Source: Alentia gelatinosa
Lineage: Eukaryota; Annelida; Polychaeta; Phyllodocida; Polynoidae
Assembly (NCBI GenBank): GCA_950022655.1
Contig: OX465579.1
Span: 140,439,118 to 140,503,117, forward strand
DNA: 64,000 nt
Direction: 5' to 3'
Shown here: positions 38,544 to 51,193 of the stretch, piece after piece
Layout: the number at the start of each line of letters is the position of its first letter
Position numbering within the stretch: the first letter of the stretch is position 1
The notes under the pieces: model-generated
What the model was told of the DNA's origin: nothing
Seen by the model: the letters and a program-made list of their open reading frames with translations, nothing else
Database searches by the model: none
Position numbers and translations under genes: made by a program

Positions 38544-39964
38544 AAACTGCTATTGCAGGGTATCTGAGCCGATCAAAAGAACAGGCACTGAAGGATAGAT
38601 AGTGGGAGATGTAGCTACACTGCCTTCTGGAATGGTCGTGTTGACTGAGACTGACACTGCCGGCTGAGCAGAGCACCTCCCTCCTGTCGCAGGGTTACAG
38701 TCGCAGGTGGGCGGTGCAGAGTTCATACTGATGGCAGACGGCCCTCATGGTAGAATATGATTGATTGTAGAAACCGACCAATAAAACATGAAGGCTTTTC
38801 CTGATATTGGCATTTGTTATAATTTATATGCGGCTGGGTGTGGCTGTTTGAGAAGCTACCAATGGACTAATCATACAATCATTGCTTGGATTTATATGGT
38901 GCTAATAGCTGTGGAAATAGATCGGTTAGGCCAAATAATCACGGATACTCATTTTCAAACTAAGAATTAGATATCTGGATCGAATACGTGGCTAAATGTA
39001 TCATCCCCATGACAGCGTATAATAATGATTACCTAAAAGGAAGGACAATAAGCGTCAGTCGATCTGACGTAACTCCCGCCGAAAGCCTCATACTCCCAAA
39101 CCATAAATCTTCGGCCATGTCCTGCTGGTTTAGAATTACAGTGATATAAACAACTCAAAGGAATACAACTGCTGTGACCTGCACCAAACTGCCAACAGTT
39201 CCTCGTTAAAACGGAAGGCACAGCATCATGTCATCAATCCAACCCAGAAATCGCTCTTATGACTCTATGACCAGTACAAAGGGCAGAAAGACACAATACT
39301 TGTGCATTTTAGTGCCTGGGTCTCGTCATAACTTCCGGTGAAAGGACGCTCTGACGTAAACCTAGACGCCACCAAGCGGACGAATCGGGTTTTAACGACG
39401 GGCGTGGTGCAGGAAGCATCGTGATCTTAGTGAGTTGCAGGGGTCTGCTCGAGAGTCTATTTATAAACACAACAATGACTCTTATAGAAACTCCACTGTG
39501 TACGTCGGCTGTTTCGCGCTGCCTCCACAGTTTTAGTGACCTGTTTATTCTCTGGGGAGTGAAAGAAGGAAGGCTGCCTTAGTAGGAGACAAGGTTCTTC
39601 GCTTTTACGTATGACCAAGACATTATCCTTTTCCGGCCGTGAATCAGTGTTGGTTCTTTCAGGAAAATCTTCTTTATATGAATGACCATGGACAGTCATG
39701 CAAAGACTAAACCCATAAAAGAAATGCGAACTTATACTGAATACTATAACGGACACTTATTCATTTTACAAGACAATAGAAACTGAATTAAATGAAATTT
39801 GTGTTCTTTTGCATCTGCTGCAAATAGAAGCCTTTAGCCACGTACTTAATATAAATATATAATAAAATATCGGTTGTAAATCCCTATTCATTTTCGACAT
39901 TATGATAATCAAGTGACACACAGCTTACAGCTAACAGGCAGATAGAAGAAATACTGCTGCTTAC

Positions 39965-40189
39965 CCATATTTGTAGTTTAACTCGTTTGTCTTGTCGGAA
40001 TACTGTCTTGACTTTAAAGTCTATGCCGACTGTGGAGACAAAGGCTGACGTGAACGAGTCATCCGCATACCGGAAGAGGAAGGACGTCTTTCCAACGCTG
40101 CTGTTGCCGATAATCAACAACTTGAACATATAATCAAAGTTCTGGTCGGCAGCATCCTTCTGCCATTTGGTGTCACTAGCTGACGCCAT
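39965..40189 (-). CDS. rab3: Rab3 GTPase, first coding exon
   Basis: It encodes residues 1-75. The start [12 protein letters not shown] is the standard Rab3 N-terminus. The P-loop GNSSVGKT is at 28-35, and switch I with the effector threonine (FVSTVGID, Thr53) follows. The exon ends after Trp75 at the donor GTAAGC, in phase 0. The bases directly before the ATG read TTTTGCAG, a good splice acceptor, so an upstream non-coding exon probably joins exactly at the start codon. The promoter and 5' UTR exon lie further along the minus strand (above 40189) and were not identified. Confidence 0.97.
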
Positions 40190-41671
40190 CTGCAAAACAG
40201 GAAAAATAACATGCTTGAGTTACTGAGTTGAAACATCAATCTATTTAGCCATATCGATTACTTGGCTACAAAGATTTAGAGATTCTTATTGAATCTTCAG
40301 TTAATAATTTACCTGATTCGATTGTTGTTTAAAATAAATCAACAATATATGATGAAGATGTATGCTAGTTACGATGCTATAAGATGGTCGAAAGCCCGTC
40401 CAACTCTAGACTCCACGTTGAAAATGGATGTCCACTCTAAATCATGACAATCGTACTTTTATTCTATGCTGGTCGTCGTTTTGGCGGGTGAGCAATAACG
40501 CCTTATAGTTACGATTCTGTATGAATGACTACTGACGTTTAAAGCAACTTTCAAATCAATGTATGAATTTTCGGTTCAGAATATGAAATTTCAAGGTATG
40601 AGGTTCCGCTGAAATTAAATTTCTGGAGAATTCAGATACAGGGGAAGAGTATGTCTCTTCAAACTGTTTCTAGTTACACGAACCGATATATTTACACAGC
40701 CTCGATTAGCCAATTGACTGACTACTCAACTCACTGGCGGACAACATTTGGCTCAATTTAAGGCAAGACAACTAAGCTCGTTGCTTAGATAGTGAATTGA
40801 ATCTTTGAGAAACAATACAAAACCTATGGTAGCCATACTGTAGTCAACAACGTAGAACAAGAGCATAAGAACATGTCAGAGGCTATATTGTGAACAAACT
40901 GCTTCTGCTAGGAGACTTCAATTACTCGCACCAACTGTCGAACAAAGTGATTCATTTCGTTGTTTTTTCTTTCATCGACTGTAGGTGTAAAACTGTTGCC
41001 ATGTCCGCCAAAACCTTTTTATTTATTGAGGGAAGCAGGTCTGCTTTTATTAGAGAGGAAACCAGTTGACGCAAATGTATATTGCATTAACTGAAGTTAG
41101 GGGTTCACTATTCGCATACTTCAATATTGTGACACAGAATAAGAGCTGCTTAGTGGGCGACGTGCTGTGACCCACCACACAGCTCCTCACGACAAGGCAA
41201 GATGAAGGAGCAAGTCCTCATTTCCTGATCCTGTCGCACACGAAATGCCACACAGATCACAGAGGCTGGCGTGGCCAACGCACGCTAACTAAACGCCCAC
41301 AGATGCTTACTCCGCCTCATTACAGTGCTGCCAGCCGGAATCTATCCCTCCGCCTTGATACTTGATACATGATACCTGATGATGGTCCAAGAGCAGCGGA
41401 TTCAACAAAAGTCTCCTTGATATCAGAAAATATGTATAACCATTTCCCCGCAGCACCCAGTTCCCCTGTACAGCATTACACAGCAGGCATTGCCTGCAGA
41501 GAAAATCCTACTACCGCAGGCCTTATTTGGGAAATAGCAATGCCATATAATGATATTTTGTTATACCAACTCAAAGTCCAATATGCCCCTTATACTTTGT
41601 CAACATTTCTGTTAATTCCAAAAAGTTTTATATTTATTGAATATTGTATTTGAGTTTCAACTATGCCTCTA
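40190..41671. other. Upstream of Rab3 coding start, no recognised exon
   Basis: Probably 5' intron or promoter-proximal DNA of Rab3. A GC-richer patch at about 41150-41350 is a candidate for the promoter or 5' UTR exon, but no defining motif was found. Confidence 0.35.
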
Positions 41672-42248
41672 AAGACCAATGCACACTTAGCGACTTTTGC
41701 ATATCGCAAGCGAAAAATCGCTGTAAAAGTCCCCTTGCAATGTTTTCCTGGTACAATATCGCTAAGGGTGCCTTGGACCCCTATCGATATTGCACCACCC
41801 CTTTTGCACCCCCTTTTACGCCCTGCTGAGATATGTTCCCTCCAAGAGGGAAAAAGTCGCATGCGACTTGGGGAATTGACATGTCAATTCTTTTCCTTGC
41901 AATATTGTACTATTTTTACGCAACAACACGCTTGGTGGGCTGCCGGGCTGGTCCCGGGGACCATTAAAACTCCATTAACTGCCATATAAGGGATATAGTA
42001 GGCCTCAGCAGCCATCCTTGAAATACTGTACCTTGGCCAAGGGGTAATATCGCAATAAAATATCGCTAGGTATTGAAATCCTTGGCAATATGAGGCCCCC
42101 TCCCGTTGTGGAGGCCAAAGCCAGAGGTATATTTTACGGCGACTTTTTCCCCTCCCATGCTGCGCAAACCACCCCTACCTTGCGATATTCTCCTTGCGAT
42201 ATTGCAAGCATATCGCAAGGAAATATATCGCTAAGTGTGCATTGGCTT
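41672..42248. mobile_element. 577-bp MITE with TA target site and CTTGCGATAT repeats
   Basis: The ends AAGACCAATGCACACTTAG and the inverse of its near copy AAGCCAATGCACACTTAG, continuing as CGA, are flanked by TA on both sides (41670-41671 and 42249-42250). Inside, words such as ATATCGCAAG and CTTGCGATAT recur in both orientations near both ends. No protein is encoded. The TA duplication points to the Tc1/mariner-like or another TA-targeting group; the exact family is unknown. Confidence 0.75.
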
Positions 42249-42251
42249 TAA

Positions 42252-42322
42252 GATGCCAGGATGCATCATGCTGCCATATCCAGAGGAATGCCTCGAGGCA
42301 TCACGCTGCAGTTTAAGTGTTA
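42252..42322. repeat. Possible relic of the piggyBac-like MITE family
   Basis: The stretch ends GATGCC... and ATGCCTCGAGGCATCAC ... GTTAA, close to the GATGCCTCAAGGCATCACC module and TTAA end of the elements at 49710-50039 and 58570-58935. The other half of the element was not recognised upstream; the 577-bp TA element abuts this piece. Confidence 0.35.
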
Positions 42323-44507
42323 AGACTAGTACGAAATATTGCCCCAGTTAAATGGAATGTACTGTTTTTTTTGTATGAGCATCACTCTCTTTATTAATCT
42401 GAAGGCCACATTTTATATTGTATCATCAGGATGTCATTCCTACTATGTAATCTCGGTTTCTAATGAAAAGATATAATCATTTTGAATTTAATCATCTACA
42501 CTCACTCATATAAACCTAAACCCTCTTTCTGACACGATGATCCTGTCATTAGCTTCGTTAGTGTGGCGACAGGCTGGTAACTTCGGTTTGTGTGAACGGT
42601 GTCGTATTAACTCACAACGTAGACATTTACGTATCGACGGAAACGGCACGAAATGCTCTTAACCATCACCCACAGCTACAGGCACCACACCCAGCAGCAG
42701 TTTGACAATAGTAAGTACAACTTGTGAATAAGATAAACACTGATCAGGAGTTCTATACACACCAGCAACACCTCACAACTCCACAGTTTCCTATTTGAGA
42801 AGGCGGTAAGACTCCTCAGACAAACACCAGTGTCAGTCTGCTTACATGTAAAAAGTGAATCCACAATATATTGATCCCATCAAAGGCTTGCGGAAGACTA
42901 ACTTATACACGAGTGAAGTTTTGTGAGTATCGTTTTGAAATAAACGATTTTAGCTTTTGTGTGTGTAGCATCTTACCTGGTATTCCAAGAACCTCTCGTA
43001 TTTTCTCACACGATATTCTAAATTCTACAATGTCACAAAGATTTATAATGTGTATTCTCGCTTAAAACAATCACATGGTGTAGAACAATGTATGTTGCCT
43101 AAGAGTAGTGATACTTTGAAACGGGTTTATTCATAAACAATTCTTGTGTGCTCTTAACTCTACCTTAATGGTCCAGATGAATATGAAATTTTCTTGTCAT
43201 ATAAGAGGTGTTATTGGCACTTCTCATAAACAGGTTAGAATATAATATTTCATTAACTTATACGAACTCCGACCTGGATGCAATGCATCTAGACATGACG
43301 AAACATGTTCACAATAATTCCTTAACTAATGAAGAAGAGATGATATTTTAGGTATCGACCTAAGGAATCTGAAGGATATGGGACTGGCCTCTGTATATGA
43401 CCTGTTTTAATCTTTATCACTGATTTAACCACCTATATACGGTACCTGTTGTGAGCCTAGCCATAACCTTGGTGGGAAGGGTATGTGCTCTTCATCCATA
43501 TGACAATGGCCATATAATCTGAAACATAGGCCGGCGCCCTTGACTACTGCTTTAATATAGATGACATATCAATAATGGCTCCCTCATGTTCCCGCTTTAT
43601 TCTCAGTAAAAATTGCTCATATAATTCGGGAAGACCGGCAAGGAGGGTGAGAATAGCTACATTTTATACCGAATACCAAATCCCGAGGAGAATAATCTAG
43701 ATATAATACAGGGAAGATACTAGAGAGGTAGTGAATACTTGCATGTAGACTAAAGACTGCCTGCAAACATTTTTGAATGGAAATCTTTAAATAACATCAT
43801 GATAAAAGAAATTAAAATCAAGACCACTTTTGGCAGAAAGCACTATTGCATGCCCCCCCCCCCCCCCCCCTCCACACACACACACACACACAATTGGTGT
43901 AGCTAATTCATAGACTATCCAATTCTATATCCATTTTTTTCTTCATGATAAAGAAGCACGAAGCCCACCGACGTTACCAGAAAGCTCGCCATAAAATGTC
44001 GTCTGCTGTATACCTGTGTTCACCTTGAGAGAATTGATCTAATGCGATCGATTAGGATCCCACTCGAGAAAAGGCGATCTCCTCAGCCTGAAGTGTTTCA
44101 TCCTCTCCTTCATTCTCTTTTCACCCTTTCACCCTTTACGATCGAAAATATTTGGAGGCAATCTCGAGTTAAAACAGGATAACGCCTCTTTGCATTCCTT
44201 TACAAAAACGTAAAACGTCATGGTGTGATAATGCTCATAGGAATTCTAAGGCTAAAGGAGGATAAACGGGAGTAATTCAATGGGATTCCTGGCAATCACT
44301 GAACAAGCAGAAATGTTACCACGGGAGCTTTTATAAGTTGCTAAAGGGGTGGTTCGTCTGTAGCGACATCACTGCATGTCCCTAAAATAGATTTGCCTAG
44401 CTTTAGCATGTCAAAGGACTAACAAAAATAGATGCTCTGTGATGCACCAGGAGAGGTTTCAGTGGTTTAGATCCCTGTATACAGCTTCATTTCCGCACAT
44501 ATAAGTA
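42323..44507. other. No recognised gene; C18 tract and CA microsatellite
   Basis: A C18 homopolymer (43853-43870) is followed directly by a CA repeat (43873-43892). No exon or named repeat was otherwise seen. Confidence 0.5.
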
Positions 44508-44678
44508 CAGTAGAACCCCGCGTAAGCGGACACCAGCGTAAGCAGGCACCCTGTGTTCCGGGTCAAAGTGCCCGCTTACGCGGGGTGAAGTTAAAATAAA
44601 CATCTAATATAAGGAACCGTTCCGAGCAGAGGTGTCCGTTAAGTTAACACGGGGTGTCCGTTAGGCGGGGTTCTACTG
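44508..44678. mobile_element. pogo/Tigger-like 171-bp MITE
   Basis: The ends CAGTAGAACCCCGC and its exact inverse GCGGGGTTCTACTG are flanked by TA duplications (44506-44507, 44679-44680). The body repeats GTAAGCGGAC / GTCCGTTAGGC-type words in inverted order. CAGTAGAACC ends with a TA target are characteristic of pogo/Tigger-type elements. No transposase is inside. Confidence 0.85.
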
Positions 44679-44680
44679 TA

Positions 44681-47204
44681 TCTCCACCACTTATATCTTC
44701 ATACAAAGTCTCATGCATGATGTTTAAGAATTTAGAAATAAGAAATTGATAAACCAATAGGCTGGTAACTTATTCTTGTGACTTCGTATAACTGTACCTA
44801 TCTATTGCACTCTTCTCCAGGTTGAATTTTTGTTTTTATCTTTTTTTGTTTCTTTTTTGCTATACAGGTGTTATTGCCACGTTCTATTTATCCAAGGTAT
44901 TCTTCACAGTTCTTCAAAGTTATTCAGAAAACTTCTTATATACAAGTCTCATAAAGCCGATATGTAAGATAGGAGTTTGCATGCGGTTAGCGTCTCGCTC
45001 CTGCTGCGCGGAAAAGTACCACAACTGGAGCGAGGTGCATCCCACTCCGTTACACTTCACCGCCCACTTATTCTATTTTCTTAGGATCCTGAATATAGCA
45101 CTCCCTGAGAGCCACCATCACTTCTATTCACCAGCCCAGCCGTCTTTTCCAGCTAAAACAATCTATATATATACATATGTCCGTGTGACCTCCACTTGGC
45201 CCCTTAGAGGATGTCTATCCAACACTTTCTACCTCCCGAAAGTGGCTGATCTAATTAACGGGATTATCAGAAGCCATATTGAAAGTACATCCTGAATAGC
45301 TGTTACGGTCACAGTAAAGCTCGCCCATGTTATCTAGATACATGTACTCTTACCTTACAAAGAAGCCCCTTCCCCGTCAAATCATTAACATATGAGATTA
45401 TCTTGTGGTTCATGACCCTTGACACTACATTTATAGCCATTTTTGAGAAGTACTCATTTGATCCTGCCTTGTAGACCAATCAGTTTACTGTGGTTATTTA
45501 TAACGTGTGAATTGAAAATGGACGTGCAGCTATTTTGGATTTAATCTGGTCTTTACTATCAATGACCGTGGTTCGGTTATTTTTAGCTGATGTCCATTGA
45601 GCCAGGATTTAGAGACACTTTGGGGAAACCATCTGATTCATTCATTTCCTGTCTACATTCTAAGAAGGGAGACCACTAAATTAAGACAGTATGGATGTGG
45701 TGTATGTCCACTTCTAAATATACACCCGTACTTCTTTCCAGGGACTATCAGCTGACAAAGTTAAACGTCTCACGCCTCTCAAGATATTCCTTCTCCATTC
45801 CTGAAGTACGCAATGTACGCAATGTAGAGTGTTCCTCGTAACATTAATATATAATTACCAGATTCACTGAGCTTAATGTAGTACTGAAGAGGAATCGAGG
45901 TTCTTACGAGCTTTAGTCATGAAAAGGTCAAAGTGGAACGGTTATATCAAATAAGGCAGAAATATACAAAATATTTTTTTCAGCGAGACTGTATTGCTCT
46001 ACTTCCTACACATATATGTGTATACATTGACCCTGCACCACCAAGTACAACATGTAGATTCTTACTGGATATCTTTCCGGATAAGACAAGAACATTCTTA
46101 AATATGTGTATACTGGAAAATACACTATTATTTATTGTATTGTATTTTTTAACCACATTTACTAGGGACGGATGACAGGAAATAATGGATATATCGATAC
46201 TGACATACATTTATACATCAACTGCAAACTACATAGGGGCATTACACCCGTGCGCTGAGGGGTATGGTAGTGTCATCACGGATATATATAGGACTGACAA
46301 GGTGACCTTCGTATATATTCCTACACGTCACTGTGATACATCTTAAGCTGAGTGCTTCGCAACCCATGCATTAACCGAGTCGGTGTACCATTGTACTCCC
46401 GGCAGACGGTATCCTGATGTGGCAAGGTTTTATCTTAAACGAGCATTTTAAATCCCGGGAAAAAAAGGGAAGTTTACCCAAATGCTTAATCCAAAATAAT
46501 CCTCACGATGAAGGCAAACAGTAGAAACCTACTGGAAACCTATTTCAAAGCTGTATGTATGTAATAGGGAAAGGATCCTGAAAGACTGCAGGAATATAGA
46601 CTGAATTTAGTTGATTGTAAACTCTATTTTGCAAACCTATATTTTCTTACTCATTGGTACGTTAGGTTTCATGTACACAACTTAGTTATTTATTATTTTA
46701 AAAAATTATAAAAAGGAGGAGGAAACAATATACTATACCGAGAATTATCATATATATTATGTTTTATCCTAACAATTTACAACTAGTGTGTTATTAGCTT
46801 TAATACTCTATAAACATTTATCTACACACATTATAAACATGTATCTTTATATTAGGCATATTTTACTAAATAACTAATACATTTAAATTTCTATGTATTC
46901 ATGTGAGAAATAAACTCTTTAAATGCATAAATCTATTTTATAACTATTTTACCACGGTGCACATTAAGTTTTATTAACACACTGATACCGTGTGAAGGCC
47001 GGGTCATGTATTATTGCACTAGTTTTGGAAGTTAAACGAAGCTAATTTCACTACTTTTATCCGGACCGATGGTTTCATGGGCGGCTAGTTCAAGTAAGTG
47101 TACCTGGCATTAATTCGGTCAAGCAGTGTGGGCATTCTAGTCACCTACTCTAAATATTATACAGTGGTGTGATGGCATTGTAATAGATCACATACAATAA
47201 TCTC
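44681..47204. other. No recognised gene
   Basis: AT-rich sequence. A plus-strand open frame of 157 codons (44822-45295) begins with a hydrophobic run but has no family I recognise and AT-rich sequence makes such runs common. A 32-bp word near 45882 (AGTACTGAAGAGGAATCGAG) recurs in variant form near 58033. Confidence 0.4.
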
Positions 47205-49709
47205 ATGATATATGAGTTAAATGTTCAACAGCCACTGATGCAAAGCACTGTGACCATTCGTGGATATGGTGGCCAGAAGCTTGCTACTCTTGGCACATGT
47301 GACTTAGACTGCACATACAAGGATGTCAACCACAACCTGCGATTTCACGTTGTTGATGAAGATGCCCCTGCAGTACTAGGTTTAAAGTCATGTGTTGACA
47401 TGAACCTGGTAAAACTCATACTGTCTGTCGATACACCCATCCAGACAAGTATGACCACTGATGATAAGGAACTGAACAAGCTTCTCAAAGAATATCAGGA
47501 CATATTCCATGGGATCGGAAAATTTCCCGGTGAACACTCATTCACTTTACGTCCAGACATAGAACCTGTTGTCCACCCACCTCGTAGGGTACCAGTAGCC
47601 CTCCGCGACAAAGTGAAACAGGAACTTGACCGCATGGAGTCCAACGATATAATCACAAAAGTCAACGAACCGACTGACTGGGTCAACTCAATGGTTGTTG
47701 TTCAAAAACAACCATTGACCCTAGAGACCTGAATAAAGCTATCAAACGTCCATACTATCCAGTCCCAACGCTGGATGATGTCACAAGCAAATTGGCCGGA
47801 GCCAAACACTTCTCAGTGCTGGACGCTCACAGCGATTACTGGCAAATCAAACTGTCAGATGCTTCTTCAAGACTGACAACATTCAACACGCCATTCGGTC
47901 GCTACCGATACCTGCTTATGCCATTTGGAGTAAACTCTGCGCAATATGTATTTCAGAGACGGGTAGATGAGACGTACGAAAACCTTCCATGTGTAACCGG
48001 AATCAGCGATGATGTCCTGGTGGCTGGTACAACAAAAAAGGGACACCTGGAAACACTACGTGCAACATTCCAGCATGCCCGTGAAAGTGGTCAATGCTAC
48101 AACCTCAGCAAGTGCCGATTCAATGTACCCCAAGTGAAGTACTATGGCCACGTTATATCAGCTGACGGTGTCAATGCAGACCCCAAAAAGGTGGAGGCCA
48201 TAGCAAACATGGCTGCCCCAACCAACAAGACTGAGTTGCAGACCATACTGGGTATGACAAACTACCTGGCAAAATTTGCCCCTAACCTCAGACATCACAG
48301 CACCAATGTATGATTTGCTCAAGAAGGAGTCAGAGTTTGTATGGGCCGCCCAACGGGAAGCTGCACTCACAAAGGTGAAAGACATAGTGACGAAAGCCCC
48401 CGTGCTGGTTTTCTATGATCCATCAAAGGAGCTGACACTCCAAGTCGATGCTTCGGAAAAGGCTACAGGTGCCACATTCATGCAGGAAGGTCGACCAATT
48501 GAGTATGCTTCAATAGCACTGGATGCCTCCAAACAAAATTGGGCTCCGATTGAATGCGAAATGCTTGCCATTGTACATGGATGTGAGCGATTCCGTCAAT
48601 ATTTGTATGGCCGCAGGACAACGGTAGAGTCTGATCACCGACCCCTTGAGGCAATCATGAAGAAACCTCTGTCCTCTGCCCCGAGACGACTTCAGAGCAT
48701 GATACTGCAACTGCAACGTTACAGATATGATCTTAACGTGGTTCACAAGCCTGGAAAAGAAATACCTGTGACAGACTGCCTCAGCCGAAATCTCGTCAAA
48801 GATGCCAAGCCAATTCCAGATGAATTCTCCAAGAAACTCGACGTGGCAGTCCACCAACTGATTGAGACTCTACCTCTGAGTGATCAAGACAAAGACAGGA
48901 ACTGACCAGAACATGCAAGTCCTCAAACATTTCATTCTCGCTGGCTGGCCGAGCCAAAGGAAGGACTGTCCCAAAACAGTCATCGAGCACTGGAACCATC
49001 GAGATGAACTTGTGTTCCAGGATGGCATGATCTTCAAAGGAGACCGTATCGTCATCCCCAAAGAGATGCGTGCTGACATGCTCTTGAAAGTACACGAGGG
49101 CCACCTCGGAATCGAGAAATGCCATGCCCGAGCACGCATGGCACTATTCTGGCCTGGCATGAACATGGACATAGAGCCGACTGTCGCTAACTGCACAACG
49201 TGTCAAATGCATCGCACAGCCAACTCGAAGGAGCCACTGCTCAACCACCCTGTACCAAGTTTAACATGGCAAATAGTTGCTTCCGACCTCTTCACTTTTG
49301 ATGGAAGGGACTAGGTACTGGTTGTTGACTTCTACAGCAACTACCCAGAGGTCAAATATTTGCCAAACACACAGTCTGCAACTGTTATAAACAAGATCAA
49401 AGGAATACTGGCATGCCATGGAAATGCTTGAAGCTTGTGAGTGACTATGGGCCACAATACACAAGTAGCGAGTTTAACAAATTTGCAAGTGAGTGGGGTT
49501 TCGACCATGTCACCTCAAGCCCCACATACCCTCAGTCAAATGGTCTGGCTGAGAGAACCGTGCAAACCATCAAGCAACTTATGAAGAAAGCAAAAACAGA
49601 GAAGAAAGATGTCTACTTGGGTCTTCTCGAGCTGCGAAAAACACCTGTGCATGGTGCCATATCATGGTGTATAAACTCAAGTCGTAAAGGTATCATGATT
49701 ATTGTTTAA
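47205..49709 (+). pseudogene. Ty3/gypsy (Mag-like) retrotransposon pol relic, truncated and frameshifted
   Basis: The order is typical gypsy pol: the end of an aspartic protease (47205-47410), reverse transcriptase (about 47560-48290, with LMPFGV and the GISDD active-site block), RNase H (about 48420-48700), integrase zinc finger HHCC (about 49100-49225) and integrase core (49285-49600, with SDYGPQY and NGLAER). It is dead: frame breaks occur near 47710, 48290 and 48890, a TAG stop sits at 49312-49314 right after the first core aspartate, and another break is near 49430. The protease start, the integrase end and gag are missing, and I see no flanking LTRs. Its 3' edge is abutted by a piggyBac-like MITE. 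Confidence 0.93.
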
Positions 49710-50043
49710 CCCTATAACGCCGGGTACCCGCGGCAGGGCTACAGCCATGGAGCCGGGTACTAGTGCCAATGTATGCCACTAGAGGCCAGGTACATAGGCC
49801 TATTGTGAAAATTTGGTTTTTGGATCACGTGACATGACATGTGATAGTTATTATTATTTTTCATTTCACTTAGAAAAATCAAATATGATGTTGTATCTAC
49901 ATTCTCCGAAAGTTTCAAATTTATTAAGTCATTATTTTAAATTTTATTTTAAAAAAACATATATTTTGTAAATGATGCCTCAAGGCATCACCCGGCCAGC
50001 CCTGGTTGATGCCTCAAGGCATCACCCGGTTTGAATGGGTTAA
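49706..50043. mobile_element. piggyBac-like MITE, copy 1
   Basis: The element 49710-50039 is flanked by TTAA (49706-49709 and 50040-50043) and has CCC...GGG ends, the hallmark of piggyBac. It carries two copies of GATGCCTCAAGGCATCACC at its right end and a CACGTGACATGACATGTG stretch near the middle-left. It is homologous along its length to the element at 58570-58935. No transposase. Confidence 0.85.
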
Positions 50044-50740
50044 TGGTCCTCTTCTAATCTAGTAGGCAACACCGTACTTTGTACTCTCTATTCTTATCAA
50101 TGTTAAAAGGTGACAAGCTATATTCTTTTTCTTTGACTTTTCTCGGATTACTTTAGTGACCTCTCGCATGTCAAATGAAGTTAATGATCCTGTAATCTAT
50201 TACATATGGATCCCAGTGCTAATGTTTTCAAAACAAAACAGTTTTAACCCAAGAGCTAATAGAGTTCCTAATAGCTTAGATCATCTGAATCCCACGGATA
50301 GCATTGAAGAGACAATTCGAATATTTCAAACTGTAGTACCTATACAGCAATGATATATGAGTCGAAAACCCTCACGCAAAGCGGAGAAGGGAGGAAATTT
50401 CAAGTCAAACTATGGTATGATTTTGATGAGGCACAGCTATACTTTCCCATTTTATCCTGTAATAAGCCAGCCATTGCGAACACTCACATTACAATACTAG
50501 GAGCAACTGTTATTTCCATTCATAATGGAAGAGCGCGGTATACCAAAATCTCATTAAATAAATGTACGAGAATATCATAGGAAATTATTGATCAGTAAGC
50601 CATTTATATTTGAAAGTATGATGAATGCTTCAATAAACCCAGAGAATGGATTTAATAGTTGTTCTCAAGTATCATCAACAGGAATATGTATTATGGTATA
50701 GACATCTACATATGTGAACAGATGGCAACTGATTACTTAA

Positions 50741-51133
50741 TTAAAATAGTTGAATCCTAAATCCTAGTTTCTTTTTAAGTATATCATGTAAACTTTTTAC
50801 TTTATCAATATGTTGGTATATTTCTTTTGAGATGTTTGTCATTTGTTGGCTAACATTTTCGATTTTGACTTGTGCCTGGTCTTGCATACCACGGATCCCA
50901 TTCAACTTGCGGTTGTGACTGAATTTTTCATTGAGGGTCTTGGTCAACTGCCCTATTTCTCTGGCTAATAGGTCAACTATGCCACTCAGTTCGCTCTCTA
51001 ATAGCCCCTTAGCGCTTGATGCACTAATGTTTGTTTGGCTAGAGGGTACTTCATTTGGAGTACTGCTAGTGCCCTTGGTAGTCCTCTTACTAACACATTT
51101 GTCATCTGTTTTCCTTCTACTTCTAAGATATAT
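50741..51133 (-). CDS. Open frame with coiled-coil-like composition, candidate exon or LINE ORF1 fragment
   Basis: The frame is open for 130 codons on the minus strand and ends in TAA at 50743-50741. The N-terminal part is basic and Ser/Thr-rich (RSRRKTDDKCVSKRTTKG). Further on, LLESELSGIVDLLAREIGQL and LTKTLNEKF lead to a polar, Glu/Gln/Lys-rich helix-like stretch ending KSLHDILKKKLGF. Amphipathic spacing suggests a coiled coil. It could be an exon of an unknown gene or the ORF1 coiled coil of a LINE. No start codon or splice site is assured, and no second exon was found. Confidence 0.4.
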   Translation of the reverse strand: MYLRSRRKTDDKCVSKRTTKGTSSTPNEVPSSQTNISASSAKGLLESELSGIVDLLAREIGQLTKTLNEKFSHNRKLNGIRGMQDQAQVKIENVSQQMTNISKEIYQHIDKVKSLHDILKKKLGFRIQLF

Positions 51134-51151
51134 TCAGCACTATTATCATGG

Positions 51152-51193
51152 TCCATTGATATGTGATTCCTGTCCATTGATATGTGATTTCTG
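51152..51193. repeat. 21-bp tandem duplication
   Basis: TCCATTGATATGTGATT(C/T)CTG occurs twice in tandem with one difference. Confidence 0.9.

Larger units (their letters stand above)
32297..39964 (-). other. Rab3 intron after first coding exon (7.7 kb)
   Basis: It begins GTAAGC at 39964. It contains a C17 tract (34044-34060), a diverged local duplication (36371-37200) and fold-back repeat copy 2 (38198-38543). No further coding exon was found in it. Confidence 0.85.

Noticed and set aside
44822..45295. 157-codon frame with a hydrophobic N-terminus resembling a signal peptide
   Set aside because: The hydrophobic run comes from T-rich codons; the rest has no family features or splice context.
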